Source: Gammaproteobacteria bacterium (lineage in GTDB: Bacteria; Pseudomonadota; Gammaproteobacteria; Chromatiales; Chromatiaceae). From it: 11,361 nucleotides of DNA. The position numbers were made by a program, and so were the translations under genes. Below the pieces are notes generated by a model that was not told the DNA's origin, searched no databases, and worked only from the letters and a program-made list of their open reading frames with translations. Each line of letters opens with the position of its first letter. The stretch's first letter is position 1. Below, piece by piece: positions 1-6,034 of the stretch. The stretch spans positions 1 to 11,361 of the forward strand of contig JAHDCB010000044.1 of NCBI GenBank assembly GCA_020630035.1, read 5' to 3'.

Positions 1-133
1 CACCCTGACAGGCCTTATTTTTATTGGGGTTTTTATATCAGCGGGAATTGCTGTCAGTGATTCAATGCATCGATATTGTGTTCTGCTACATACCATGAAG
101 CGTCTGATGATGTATTCCGGGAGCAATAGATGA
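1..133 (+). other. Upstream region of ihfB with an open frame running in from the window edge
   Basis: Reading from base 2, the frame stays open for 43 codons and stops at TGA 131-133, which overlaps the ihfB start as ATGA. The first half of the peptide is hydrophobic (LIFIGVFISAGIAV), so it could be the last membrane segment of a truncated upstream gene translationally coupled to ihfB. Against this, the codons end in G or C less often than in ihfB, and I recognise no family. In many Gammaproteobacteria rpsA precedes ihfB, and this peptide is not the end of ribosomal protein S1. The stretch may simply be a promoter/leader. A 7-bp inverted repeat (CTGACAG 5-11, CTGTCAG 51-57) is present. No convincing -35/-10 pair was found. 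Confidence 0.25.
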
Positions 134-417
134 CCCGCTCAGAACTCATTGCAAGACTCGCTCAGACCCAGAACAATCTCACATCGGAGGACGTTGATCT
201 TGCGGTTCGGGAACTACTGGAGCATATGAGTGCAGCCTTGGCAGCGGGTGATCGGGTTGAGATCCGTGGCTTTGGTAGCTTCGCGCTGCATCATCGGCCA
301 GTGAGGAATGGTCGTAACCCGCGCACCGGAGAAGATGTGGTGGTTGAAGAACGTTATACCCCTCGTTTCCGGCCTGGAAAATTGTTACGTGACCGTATTC
401 TGGCTGAAATGTCGTAG
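130..417 (+). CDS. ihfB: Integration host factor beta subunit
   Basis: This 95-residue protein is the beta half of the IHF heterodimer, a nucleoid protein that bends DNA sharply at specific sites and serves in replication, recombination and sigma-54 promoter architecture. The HU/IHF fold is clear: an N-terminal helical dimerisation region (residues 1-40), the core VEIRGFGSF at 43-51, and the DNA-binding arm with GRNPRTGE at 61-68, where P64 is the proline that intercalates between base pairs in this family. The start MTRSELI matches the usual beta-subunit start (MTKSELI), which separates it from the alpha subunit and HU. Length equals the family norm. A good Shine-Dalgarno GGGAG lies at 119-123, 6 nt before the ATG. 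The IHF alpha partner is not in the window. An intrinsic terminator follows closely. Confidence 0.96.
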   Translation: MTRSELIARLAQTQNNLTSEDVDLAVRELLEHMSAALAAGDRVEIRGFGSFALHHRPVRNGRNPRTGEDVVVEERYTPRFRPGKLLRDRILAEMS

Positions 418-445
418 CACAAATCGCTGTATTCGGGTCTTTCTG

Positions 446-474
446 AAAAGCCACACGTCTTCGTGTGGCTTTTT
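446..474 (+). terminator. Intrinsic terminator after ihfB
   Basis: A perfect 12-bp stem (AAAAGCCACACG at 446-457 with CGTGTGGCTTTT at 462-473) closes a TCTT tetraloop and ends in a T run (470-474), followed by ACATTTTT. It lies 28 bp after the ihfB stop. The A tract on the left side would give a T run on the opposite strand as well, so it could work in both directions. It ends only 15 bp before the Shine-Dalgarno of the next gene, so transcripts of that gene probably either read through the hairpin or start within it. Confidence 0.9.
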
Positions 475-501
475 ACATTTTTATTCTGTGAGGATAGCAG
501 T

Positions 502-1443
502 ATGTCGGCATTGATTTCTGGTTCTATGGCCTACGACACGATTATGGTGTTTGAAGATAAGTTCCAGAATCATATTCTGCCGAACCAGACCCATATTCTG
601 AATGTATCCTTCCTGGTACCGGAGATGCGCCGTAATTTCGGTGGCTGTGCCGGCAATATTGCTTATAACCTGCATTTACTCGGTGGTGATGCCATTCCGC
701 TGGCGACGATTGGCAGTGATTTTGCACCTTATGCCGACTGGATGGATGCCAAGGGTGTGTCGCGTGCCGGACTGCGCGAAATACCGGGTGCCTTTACTGC
801 ACAAGCCTTCATTACCACAGATCAGGATGATAATCAGATTACCGCATTTCATCCGGGTGCGATGAATGTAGCGCATCAGAATCAGATTGCGGATTATCCG
901 CAGACCACGATCGGTATGGTGTCGCCGAATGGCCGGCAGGGGATGATAGAACATGCTGCTCAATTTGCAGCGGCGAATATTCCGTTTATCTTTGATCCGG
1001 GCCAGGGTATGCCGATGTTTGACGGGGAAGACTTGCGTCGCTTCGTGGCACAGGCCACCTGGTTAGCGTTCAACGACTATGAAGCGAAACTGATGGAAGA
1101 GCGCACGGGACAAACGATGTCACAACTGGCGGCACAAGTGGATGCAGTGATTGTGACCCGGGGTAGTGCAGGTTCGATGATTTACACCAACGGTGAGCAG
1201 CTGGAGATACCAGCTGCACCGGTGACTCAGGTTGTGGATCCGACTGGTTGTGGGGATGCGTATCGCGGTGGCCTGTTGTATGGGTTGATGCACCAGCTGG
1301 ATTGGGAAGTCACAGGCCGGATTGCCTCGTTGATGGGAGCGATTAAGGTGGCCAGTCAGGGCCCGCAGAACCATACCTTCACCCGGGACGAATTTGCCCG
1401 GCGCTTTGCATCTGTGTTTGGAGAGTCGTTACCGTTGGCATAA
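502..1443 (+). CDS. PfkB-family (ribokinase-like) kinase, probably adenosine/carbohydrate kinase
   Basis: The 313-residue product belongs to the PfkB/ribokinase superfamily, cytoplasmic enzymes that transfer the ATP gamma-phosphate to a sugar or nucleoside hydroxyl. Both signatures are visible: the substrate-side GGCAGNIA at 47-54 and the anion-hole/catalytic DPTGCGDAYRGG at 246-257, where D252 is the expected catalytic base. NDYE at 191-194 fits the NxxE metal-site motif. Homologues starting with a similar 'SGSxAYDTIMVF' segment are, from memory, often annotated as adenosine kinase or carbohydrate kinase; the substrate cannot be decided from sequence. I chose ATG 502 over a GTG at 463: GAGGA at 490-494 is 7 nt upstream, and the extra 13 residues would be read from the terminator hairpin. 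The gene ends 7 bp before ygfB, so it is likely the first gene of a pfkB-ygfB-pepP transcript. Confidence 0.9.
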   Translation: MSALISGSMAYDTIMVFEDKFQNHILPNQTHILNVSFLVPEMRRNFGGCAGNIAYNLHLLGGDAIPLATIGSDFAPYADWMDAKGVSRAGLREIPGAFTAQAFITTDQDDNQITAFHPGAMNVAHQNQIADYPQTTIGMVSPNGRQGMIEHAAQFAAANIPFIFDPGQGMPMFDGEDLRRFVAQATWLAFNDYEAKLMEERTGQTMSQLAAQVDAVIVTRGSAGSMIYTNGEQLEIPAAPVTQVVDPTGCGDAYRGGLLYGLMHQLDWEVTGRIASLMGAIKVASQGPQNHTFTRDEFARRFASVFGESLPLA

Positions 1444-1450
1444 GGCATAT

Positions 1451-1993
1451 ATGATGTCGGCAGCAGCGATGTGTTATCCGAGCTGTGAGGCGGCAATGCG
1501 GCGCTGCCAGTTCGCTTTTTCACCGGCTGAAGCGCAAGGTATTGCGCTTGGCCTGTTGGCCAGTGGCCAATCAGATCCGGCGAGGTTATGGCAGATAGAA
1601 TTGTATGCTGAACTGGCAGAGGATGACCTGTTGGCACAGGAGTGTCGTACGCTGCTGGATGCCGTTTATGCGGCGGCGGCGCAACAGATTGCTGATCCGG
1701 GTTTAACCTTGCAGTTGTTTCTGCCAGAGGCCGCACCAGCAGCGATAGTGATCGCATTGCGCGACTGGGCACAGGGCTTTTTGTTCGGGTTGGGTTTTGC
1801 TGGAAAGGGATTGGAGAGCAGTTTATCGGCAGATGGACGTGAGCTATTGCAGCAGGTGTATGAGATAGCGCAGTTGGATACCAGAACCATCGCTCAGGAT
1901 GAGTCAGTCCACGAAGATCTGGTGCAGATCGAAGAATTTCTGCGTATCGCTGCCTGGTCTTTGTATACGGAACGTCAGGCGGTCACATGTTGA
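1451..1993 (+). CDS. ygfB: YgfB/UPF0149 family protein
   Basis: This 180-residue, mostly helical cytoplasmic protein carries the family landmarks: SPAEAQGIALGLLA near the N terminus (about residues 25-38), the central DWAQGFLFGLGFAG and the C-terminal EEFLRIAAWSLYTE. YgfB has no known enzymatic activity; in Pseudomonas aeruginosa it has been reported to act by antagonising the transcription activator AlpA and so repressing the amidase ampDh3. The gene lies directly in front of pepP, the arrangement found in E. coli and many relatives, which supports the call. Two adjacent ATG codons (1451 and 1454) are possible starts; AAGG at 1442-1445, overlapping the stop of the kinase gene, serves either. 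The first 20 residues contain three cysteines, which is unusual. The stop overlaps the beginning of pepP. No 6S RNA gene, a common upstream neighbour of ygfB, is seen. Confidence 0.9.
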   Translation: MMSAAAMCYPSCEAAMRRCQFAFSPAEAQGIALGLLASGQSDPARLWQIELYAELAEDDLLAQECRTLLDAVYAAAAQQIADPGLTLQLFLPEAAPAAIVIALRDWAQGFLFGLGFAGKGLESSLSADGRELLQQVYEIAQLDTRTIAQDESVHEDLVQIEEFLRIAAWSLYTERQAVTC

Positions 1994-3291
1994 TGCAGTC
2001 GGCCTGTCGGCACAGGCGTGCGCAATTGCTACGTGCCTTGGGCCATGATTGTGTCGCGGTCATCCCGACAGCGGCGGAACAGGTACGTAATAAAGATACC
2101 TGTTTTCCGTTTCGTCCGGACAGCGACTTTTATTATCTGACTGGCTTCACTGAGCCGGAGGCAGTACTGGTGCTGGTACCGGGGCGCTCCGCCGGGGAAG
2201 TGGTGTTGTTCTGCCGCGAAAATGATGACAAGGCAGAACGCTGGGAAGGCCCGCGTACCGGGTTAGTTGCAGCTGTGACGGAATATGGTGTCGATCAGGC
2301 ATTACCTTACCATGAGCTGGATCAGCATTTGCCAAAGCTACTCAGTGCAACCGGTCGGTTGTTTTATGATCTTGGTACGCATGCTGGATTTGACCAGCGT
2401 GTGTTGCAATGGGTCGGCCAGGTGCGTCAGTCATCGCGCAGCCAGTCGGCACTTGATCTGCTCGCGCTGAGTACTCACCTGCATGCGATGCGCTTGCATA
2501 AAGATGCCGCTGAATTGGCGGTAATGCGTCGTGCAGCGGAGATATCTGCTGCTGCACAGATTGAGCTGATGCGACAATGCCGGCCTGGTATGTATGAGTA
2601 TCAATTGGCAGCGTTGTTTGCGTATCAATGTCAATCACAAGGTGCACAGGCATTGGCCTATCCGTCGATAGTAGCGGCTGGTGAACATGCTTGTGTGTTG
2701 CACTATGTGGCAAATAACGCACTAATACAGAAAGGAGACCTGGTACTTGTCGATGCAGGTTGTGAGCTGGATGGATATGCAGCTGATATTACGCGTACCT
2801 TCCCGGTGAACGGTCGTTTCAGCGAGCCGCAGCGGCAATTGTATGACATTGTGCTGGCGGCACAAGAAGCCGCTATTGCACAGGTTCAGGTGGACCAGTC
2901 CTGGGATGCGCCGCACCAGGCGGCGGTGCAGGTGCTGGCAGAAGGTTTATTGCGCCTGGGTTTGATTCAGGGGAGCCTGAATCAGGTGTTGCAAAAAAAA
3001 ACATATCAGCGTTTTTTCATGCATCGTACCAGTCATTGGCTCGGATTGGACGTGCATGATGTCGGTGCCTATCAGGTGGATCAGCAGCCGCGCAGATTGA
3101 CTGCCGGGATGGTGTTAACAGTCGAACCTGGATTATATATTCCGCAGGGTAGCAAAGGGGTACCGCCAGACTGGCAGGGTATCGGCATTCGAATCGAGGA
3201 TGACGTGATAGTCAGGAAGAAAGGGCCGGAAGTGATCAGTTCAGCGGTACCGAAGGCAGTGGGAGAGATTGAGGCCTTAATGGCTACTTGA
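1987..3291 (+). CDS. pepP: Xaa-Pro aminopeptidase (aminopeptidase P)
   Basis: This 434-residue cytoplasmic metallopeptidase (M24B) removes an N-terminal residue that precedes proline. The N-terminal domain has the PepP hallmark SDFYYLTGFTEPEAVLVL (about 46-63). The C-terminal pita-bread domain holds the full dinuclear metal site: D256 and D267 (VDAGCELDGYAAD), H350 (SHWLGLDVHD), E380 (VEPGLY) and E404 (RIEDD), with H357 as the second conserved histidine; spacings match E. coli PepP (441 aa). ATG 1987 overlaps the ygfB end by 7 nt; ATG 1993, forming TGATG with the ygfB stop, is an equally possible start giving 432 residues. Either way translational coupling is likely. A run of nine A (2993-3001) lies in the coding frame (Q-K-K-T). 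The usual downstream ubiH is absent, and the gene ends 6 bp from a convergent gene with no terminator visible between them. Confidence 0.96.
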   Translation: MLMQSACRHRRAQLLRALGHDCVAVIPTAAEQVRNKDTCFPFRPDSDFYYLTGFTEPEAVLVLVPGRSAGEVVLFCRENDDKAERWEGPRTGLVAAVTEYGVDQALPYHELDQHLPKLLSATGRLFYDLGTHAGFDQRVLQWVGQVRQSSRSQSALDLLALSTHLHAMRLHKDAAELAVMRRAAEISAAAQIELMRQCRPGMYEYQLAALFAYQCQSQGAQALAYPSIVAAGEHACVLHYVANNALIQKGDLVLVDAGCELDGYAADITRTFPVNGRFSEPQRQLYDIVLAAQEAAIAQVQVDQSWDAPHQAAVQVLAEGLLRLGLIQGSLNQVLQKKTYQRFFMHRTSHWLGLDVHDVGAYQVDQQPRRLTAGMVLTVEPGLYIPQGSKGVPPDWQGIGIRIEDDVIVRKKGPEVISSAVPKAVGEIEALMAT

Positions 3292-3297
3292 TTTCAG

Positions 3298-3624
3298 TTA
3301 TACGTCACGTTCGGCCAATAGCTTTTCTATAGCCACTCTTATTTCCTGGATCCTTGGCGTTATCTTCCCAGGTAGCAATGTATTGATCTCTCTTAAAATC
3401 CTTAATGCCTGTGGTGGTGAGATGTTGACTGGGCCTGTCGTCGTCGCTACCAGGAGACCATTCAGTGTTTGCACCGTGCCTGTTGCTATGGTGCCTGCTG
3501 CTGGTGCTATAAAGGTGAGGGTAATGCCCGATGGCTGATTTGGATTTGTTGTGTCGACTCCAGCTAAAGCTGACGTATTGAACATCAAAGAAGATAGTGC
3601 TACAGCATATAATATAGATTTCAT
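3298..3624 (-). CDS. Small exported protein of unknown function
   Basis: I do not recognise this 108-residue protein. It opens with a clear Sec signal peptide: MKS, a hydrophobic stretch (ILYAVALSSLMF) and an ALA-G cleavage site after residue 21. The mature part of about 87 residues begins with a Thr/Gly/Ala-rich, strand-prone section (about 22-70, including ITLTFIAPAAGTIATGTV) and ends in a charged, probably helical tail (about 73-108, with ALRILREINTLL and IRVAIEKLLAE). There are no cysteines in the mature chain and no lipobox. The Shine-Dalgarno AAAGGAG lies 8 nt before the ATG, one of the best in the window. It follows the 276-residue barrel-like gene by 24 bp, so the two are probably co-transcribed and may act together in the periplasm or outer membrane. 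Confidence 0.75.
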   Translation of the reverse strand: MKSILYAVALSSLMFNTSALAGVDTTNPNQPSGITLTFIAPAAGTIATGTVQTLNGLLVATTTGPVNISPPQALRILREINTLLPGKITPRIQEIRVAIEKLLAERDV

Positions 3625-3648
3625 GTGAGTTGCTCCTTTATTTTTTAC

Positions 3649-4479
3649 CTAAAGCGTGGAAATAGTATAGTTGACGCCTATAGAGGCACTTCTGGCGTCG
3701 CTGTTATCGAATACATCGGAAACTCCAACTGAAATACTAGCGCCTTCGATATCAGGGAGGTTGAATGATGCACCAGCATTCACCTGGTCGCCATTAGTCG
3801 ATAGCCCGATAGATGTGTTTTTATAGATACCCATGCCTACACCGGCCTGAAAACCTTTTTCACTACCGCCATCTTTAACATTTGAACCATAGCCTAATGT
3901 CCACATAAACGGATATTTTTTGTCATCAGAAATAAATGCTGAGAAGCCGGTAACGGATAGTGTTTGTGATGAATCAAGGACCGAAGAGTCGCCCCATCCG
4001 CCCAGGCGGTCAAATGAAACTGCGGCATAGATAGGATTTTCTCCGGAGTATATTAATCTGGAAAACTTCAGATTGGCATATCCGGATGATGCGAAGTTCT
4101 GAACACTGGTAAGAGTTACGCTCAACTGAGTTGAGATACCGGTATTGGCATCGCCAAGGCCGATTCCAAATGCCAGATTACCATCTTCCTTCTTGTCGAC
4201 ACGTGCACCATTAGAAGAGGTACGTTCACCAAGTACTGCGGATATAAACACTATGCCATCAGGCGCTGTGGTGGCGCTATCTATGCCGGGGACGCTTGGA
4301 AAACCAGTGAGCGTGGGGGCAGTACTAATGGCCTTAATATACTCAAGAATTCTTTCACCTTTTTCGCTATCTTGCGCCTGCAACGTAATGTCGGTTTCGG
4401 CAAACACGCCATGTGACGCAATCAAGCTGGTCGTAATAGCATAAATATATTTTCGAAAACATCTAAGTTTCGGGTACAT
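3649..4479 (-). CDS. Exported, probable outer-membrane beta-barrel protein of unknown family
   Basis: The 276-residue product has a signal peptide (positively charged start, hydrophobic YAITTSLIAS, probable cleavage after GVFA at residue 27). After a helical segment (about 30-50, SEKGERILEYIKAIS) the rest is Gly/Ser-rich with alternating polar and hydrophobic residues and frequent turns (GLGDANTG, FDRLGGWGDSS, GMGIYKNTSIGLSTNGDQVNAG), the pattern of antiparallel membrane strands. From memory, proteins with similar 'GLGD...LxVTLTS...NLKFSR' blocks are annotated only as hypothetical. It ends in ...NYTISTL, without the terminal aromatic residue of most outer-membrane barrels, so membrane insertion is inferred. 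AAGGA stands 6 nt before the ATG. A candidate promoter and a repeat cluster lie 70-160 bp upstream. Function unknown. Confidence 0.7.
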   Translation of the reverse strand: MYPKLRCFRKYIYAITTSLIASHGVFAETDITLQAQDSEKGERILEYIKAISTAPTLTGFPSVPGIDSATTAPDGIVFISAVLGERTSSNGARVDKKEDGNLAFGIGLGDANTGISTQLSVTLTSVQNFASSGYANLKFSRLIYSGENPIYAAVSFDRLGGWGDSSVLDSSQTLSVTGFSAFISDDKKYPFMWTLGYGSNVKDGGSEKGFQAGVGMGIYKNTSIGLSTNGDQVNAGASFNLPDIEGASISVGVSDVFDNSDARSASIGVNYTISTL

Positions 4480-4549
4480 GTTGTTTCCTTATATTAGGTG
4501 GTGGGATAGTTCGAGTTACGTAAAATTTAAGTTTAATAAACGCGGGGGG

Positions 4550-4592
4550 CATACGATATGGGCCGCAAGTATCATATCGTATGGGCGGCAAG
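4550..4592. repeat. Paired 20-bp direct repeats forming a perfect 11-bp inverted repeat; possible operator or leader hairpin
   Basis: Copies at 4550-4569 and 4573-4592 agree at 16 of 20 positions with the form CATAnnnTATGGGCsGCAAG, and their starts are 23 bp apart. Each begins with a small palindrome CATAnnnTATG. The three-base centres differ so that the first 11 bases of copy one (CATACGATATG) are the exact reverse complement of those of copy two (CATATCGTATG). The array is therefore at once a direct repeat and an inverted repeat. It lies just downstream of the candidate promoter, where a repressor or an RNA stem-loop (11 bp, 12-nt loop) would control the leftward gene pair. The sequence pattern is seen directly; the role is inferred. 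Confidence 0.75.
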
Positions 4593-4641
4593 GTATTGTT
4601 ATGATGTATTAGAAAGTATTGTTGTCAATATGTGTATTGTT
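4593..4641. repeat. Three GTATTGTT octamers around a promoter
   Basis: Exact copies of GTATTGTT (AACAATAC on the transcribed-gene strand) occur at 4593-4600, 4616-4623 and 4634-4641, with start-to-start distances of 23 and 18 bp. They flank and touch both elements of the candidate leftward promoter. Such spacing of one octamer along one face or both faces of the helix suits binding of a regulator, but low-complexity A+T-rich sequence could also produce it. Confidence 0.5.
4601..4628 (-). promoter_or_regulatory. Candidate sigma-70 promoter for the two exported-protein genes
   Basis: On the minus strand a perfect -35 hexamer TTGACA (4623-4628) is followed after 16 bp by CATCAT (4601-4606), which matches the TATAAT consensus at four of six positions. 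Transcription would start near 4594, about 115 nt before the ATG at 4479, and run straight through the inverted repeat at 4550-4583. The strong -35, the position in the only long gap and the lack of an alternative support it; the imperfect -10 weakens it. Confidence 0.45.
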
Positions 4642-4807
4642 GATATAGATGGCTGGTTGAAGTTTCTGAACATGTGAGGAAAGTTTATTCTGACCCCAAA
4701 TCACGAGCTGATTTTACAATTGTATGACTCAGCGTTGCAACCACCGCTGATTCTTTAGTCTGCAGTGGGTTATCCTCACTTTTATGAGTCTTGCTGTTCT
4801 GGCAGAA

Positions 4808-5917
4808 TCAGAATTGATATTGCATTCCGATGGCAACAGCCCGCTGGTCTATCAGACTATTAATCATTTGTTGTTGGTCGTCACCGATAATCTTTTGCAT
4901 GTTTGCCATATCAGTGTTCTTATTGCGGAAGGCAATATATGTGTTCACGCGCTCGTTAATTGTGTGATTTAGTGCAATACTGATAAAGTGGTTATTTGCT
5001 TCATCCATTAATTTTTTGACTTTTTCAGTACCTAAATTAACGGATAGTGCACTATTGTGGCCGAAGGCCATTTTGCCGGATACACCGAATGAGGTACGGT
5101 CTACACCGTCCTGCGGGATAATGCCATAAAATGATGGAATACCAGACTCAGCAAGCAATAAGTTTTTGGTTTGTTCAAACTGTGCGCCGACGGTGATATT
5201 GTCAAATGTGTAGCTGCCACCCAGTTGTAACATCTTCGAGTCGCTGGATGGTGGGTTGTCGATGCTCAAGTTTTCAGCATCAGTACCGTTCAGACTTTGG
5301 ACAATGTCACCCAGCGCGCGGTCATCTATGATTTCGTAGCCAAATCCCAGCTTCAGTCCGTGACCTTCATCGTACATCAGACCGATAGATGGGCTGGAAA
5401 GTAACTTGTTTGTGCCGTCGCCGTTGGCATTGGCACTGGCACCAATTGCGAGGGTGAAGCCGGAATAAGCTGGTAGCTGGTAGACCAGCGTTTTGGTGGT
5501 TTTATATTCAGCGAAGCCGATGTTACCGAAATCAGCGGTTGAGTCAGGCAAATGGTTGTTACCGACGAAGTTGTAGGCAACACCCGCTGATGTTAGCTGG
5601 TGTCCGAATCTGAGTGAGCCGAAGAAGTCGCCACCATACAGATGGAAGTAGGATGCATCGTTTTCACTCAGCAGGCTGTCGCCGTCAAGACCGTCTACCA
5701 GAAACACGTGTTTAAAATACGCCTTGAATCCGGAAAAGTCGGCGGAGACCTTGAAGCCCAGGGTGGAGCCGTTGTTATTAACGGTGCTGTGGCTGTCTGG
5801 TGCATTTACCTGGATGTCAGCATGCACATGCCCGAACAGACGTATGTCGACTGCGTACGCAGTGGATACAGAACAGGCAGTAATTGCTGTTACCAGTGTG
5901 AGTATTTTTTTATTCAC
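4808..5917 (-). CDS. Gram-negative general porin
   Basis: The 369-residue product is an outer-membrane channel protein of the general (trimeric, Porin_4-like) porin type, allowing passive entry of small hydrophilic solutes. It has a standard signal peptide (MNKKILTLVTAITACSVSTAYA, cleaved after residue 22), a mature N-terminal strand VDIRLFGHVHADIQV, the strand/L3-like section YFHLYGGDFFGSLRFGHQ, repeated amphipathic strands through to the end and the terminal phenylalanine (QYQF) that serves as the BAM recognition signal. The start is GTG 5917: it directly precedes the MNKK signal, and an in-frame stop lies just upstream. An AGAGG stands 11 nt before it, a little far. The gene follows typA by 117 bp in the same direction; I see no convincing promoter of its own. 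Substrate preference cannot be inferred. Confidence 0.9.
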   Translation of the reverse strand: MNKKILTLVTAITACSVSTAYAVDIRLFGHVHADIQVNAPDSHSTVNNNGSTLGFKVSADFSGFKAYFKHVFLVDGLDGDSLLSENDASYFHLYGGDFFGSLRFGHQLTSAGVAYNFVGNNHLPDSTADFGNIGFAEYKTTKTLVYQLPAYSGFTLAIGASANANGDGTNKLLSSPSIGLMYDEGHGLKLGFGYEIIDDRALGDIVQSLNGTDAENLSIDNPPSSDSKMLQLGGSYTFDNITVGAQFEQTKNLLLAESGIPSFYGIIPQDGVDRTSFGVSGKMAFGHNSALSVNLGTEKVKKLMDEANNHFISIALNHTINERVNTYIAFRNKNTDMANMQKIIGDDQQQMINSLIDQRAVAIGMQYQF

Positions 5918-5979
5918 TGGTTGGTTGGCCTCTTAGTGCAGATAATTTTTTGGGCGGACAGATGAGCAGATTGTGTTGT

Positions 5980-5999
5980 CCTCGCCGCAAGCGGCGGGG
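5980..5999. other. GC-rich hairpin between typA and the porin gene
   Basis: CCTCGCCG at 5980-5987 pairs with CGGCGGGG at 5992-5999 around a CAAG loop. In the plus-strand RNA all eight positions pair (one G-U); in the minus-strand RNA, the direction of transcription here, one C-A mismatch remains in the third pair. No T run follows on either strand, so it is not a classical terminator. It may slow polymerase, protect the typA 3' end from exonucleases, or mark the boundary to the porin gene. Confidence 0.45.
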
Positions 6000-6034
6000 C
6001 CTTTCCAGAATAATCTTAAACAGATAGCAAATTA

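Larger units (their letters stand above)
4480..4807. other. 328-bp non-coding region between porin and the exported-protein pair
   Basis: No credible gene lies here. Reading leftwards from the porin stop, the region holds a weak hairpin (TCAGCG 4729-4734 with CGCTGA 4745-4750, 10-nt loop, no T run), a 10-bp palindrome TACAATTGTA at 4715-4724, three GTATTGTT octamers, a candidate sigma-70 promoter, a 20-bp direct/inverted repeat pair and an A+T-rich leader ending in the Shine-Dalgarno of the 276-residue gene. Base composition is clearly richer in A+T than in the flanking housekeeping genes (22 G+C in the 60 bases from 4621). No clear intrinsic terminator for the porin gene is present. Confidence 0.7.

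Noticed and set aside
463..501. Upstream GTG start for the PfkB-type kinase
   Set aside because: The 13 extra residues would be translated from the terminator stem and the Shine-Dalgarno; ATG 502 has correct spacing and matches the family N terminus.
1356..1772. 138-codon open frame on the minus strand
   Set aside because: Antisense to the kinase end and ygfB, low-complexity composition with many Pro/Ser/His, typical of a shadow frame.
4729..4750. Hairpin TCAGCG/CGCTGA as porin terminator
   Set aside because: Only 6 bp with a 10-nt loop and no following T run on the transcribed strand; kept only as a remark in the gap description.
4674..4779. Inverted GTGAGGA (4674-4680) and TCCTCAC (4773-4779)
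   Set aside because: Seven bp with a 92-nt gap in a short A+T-rich region; easily chance, and no other feature points to it.
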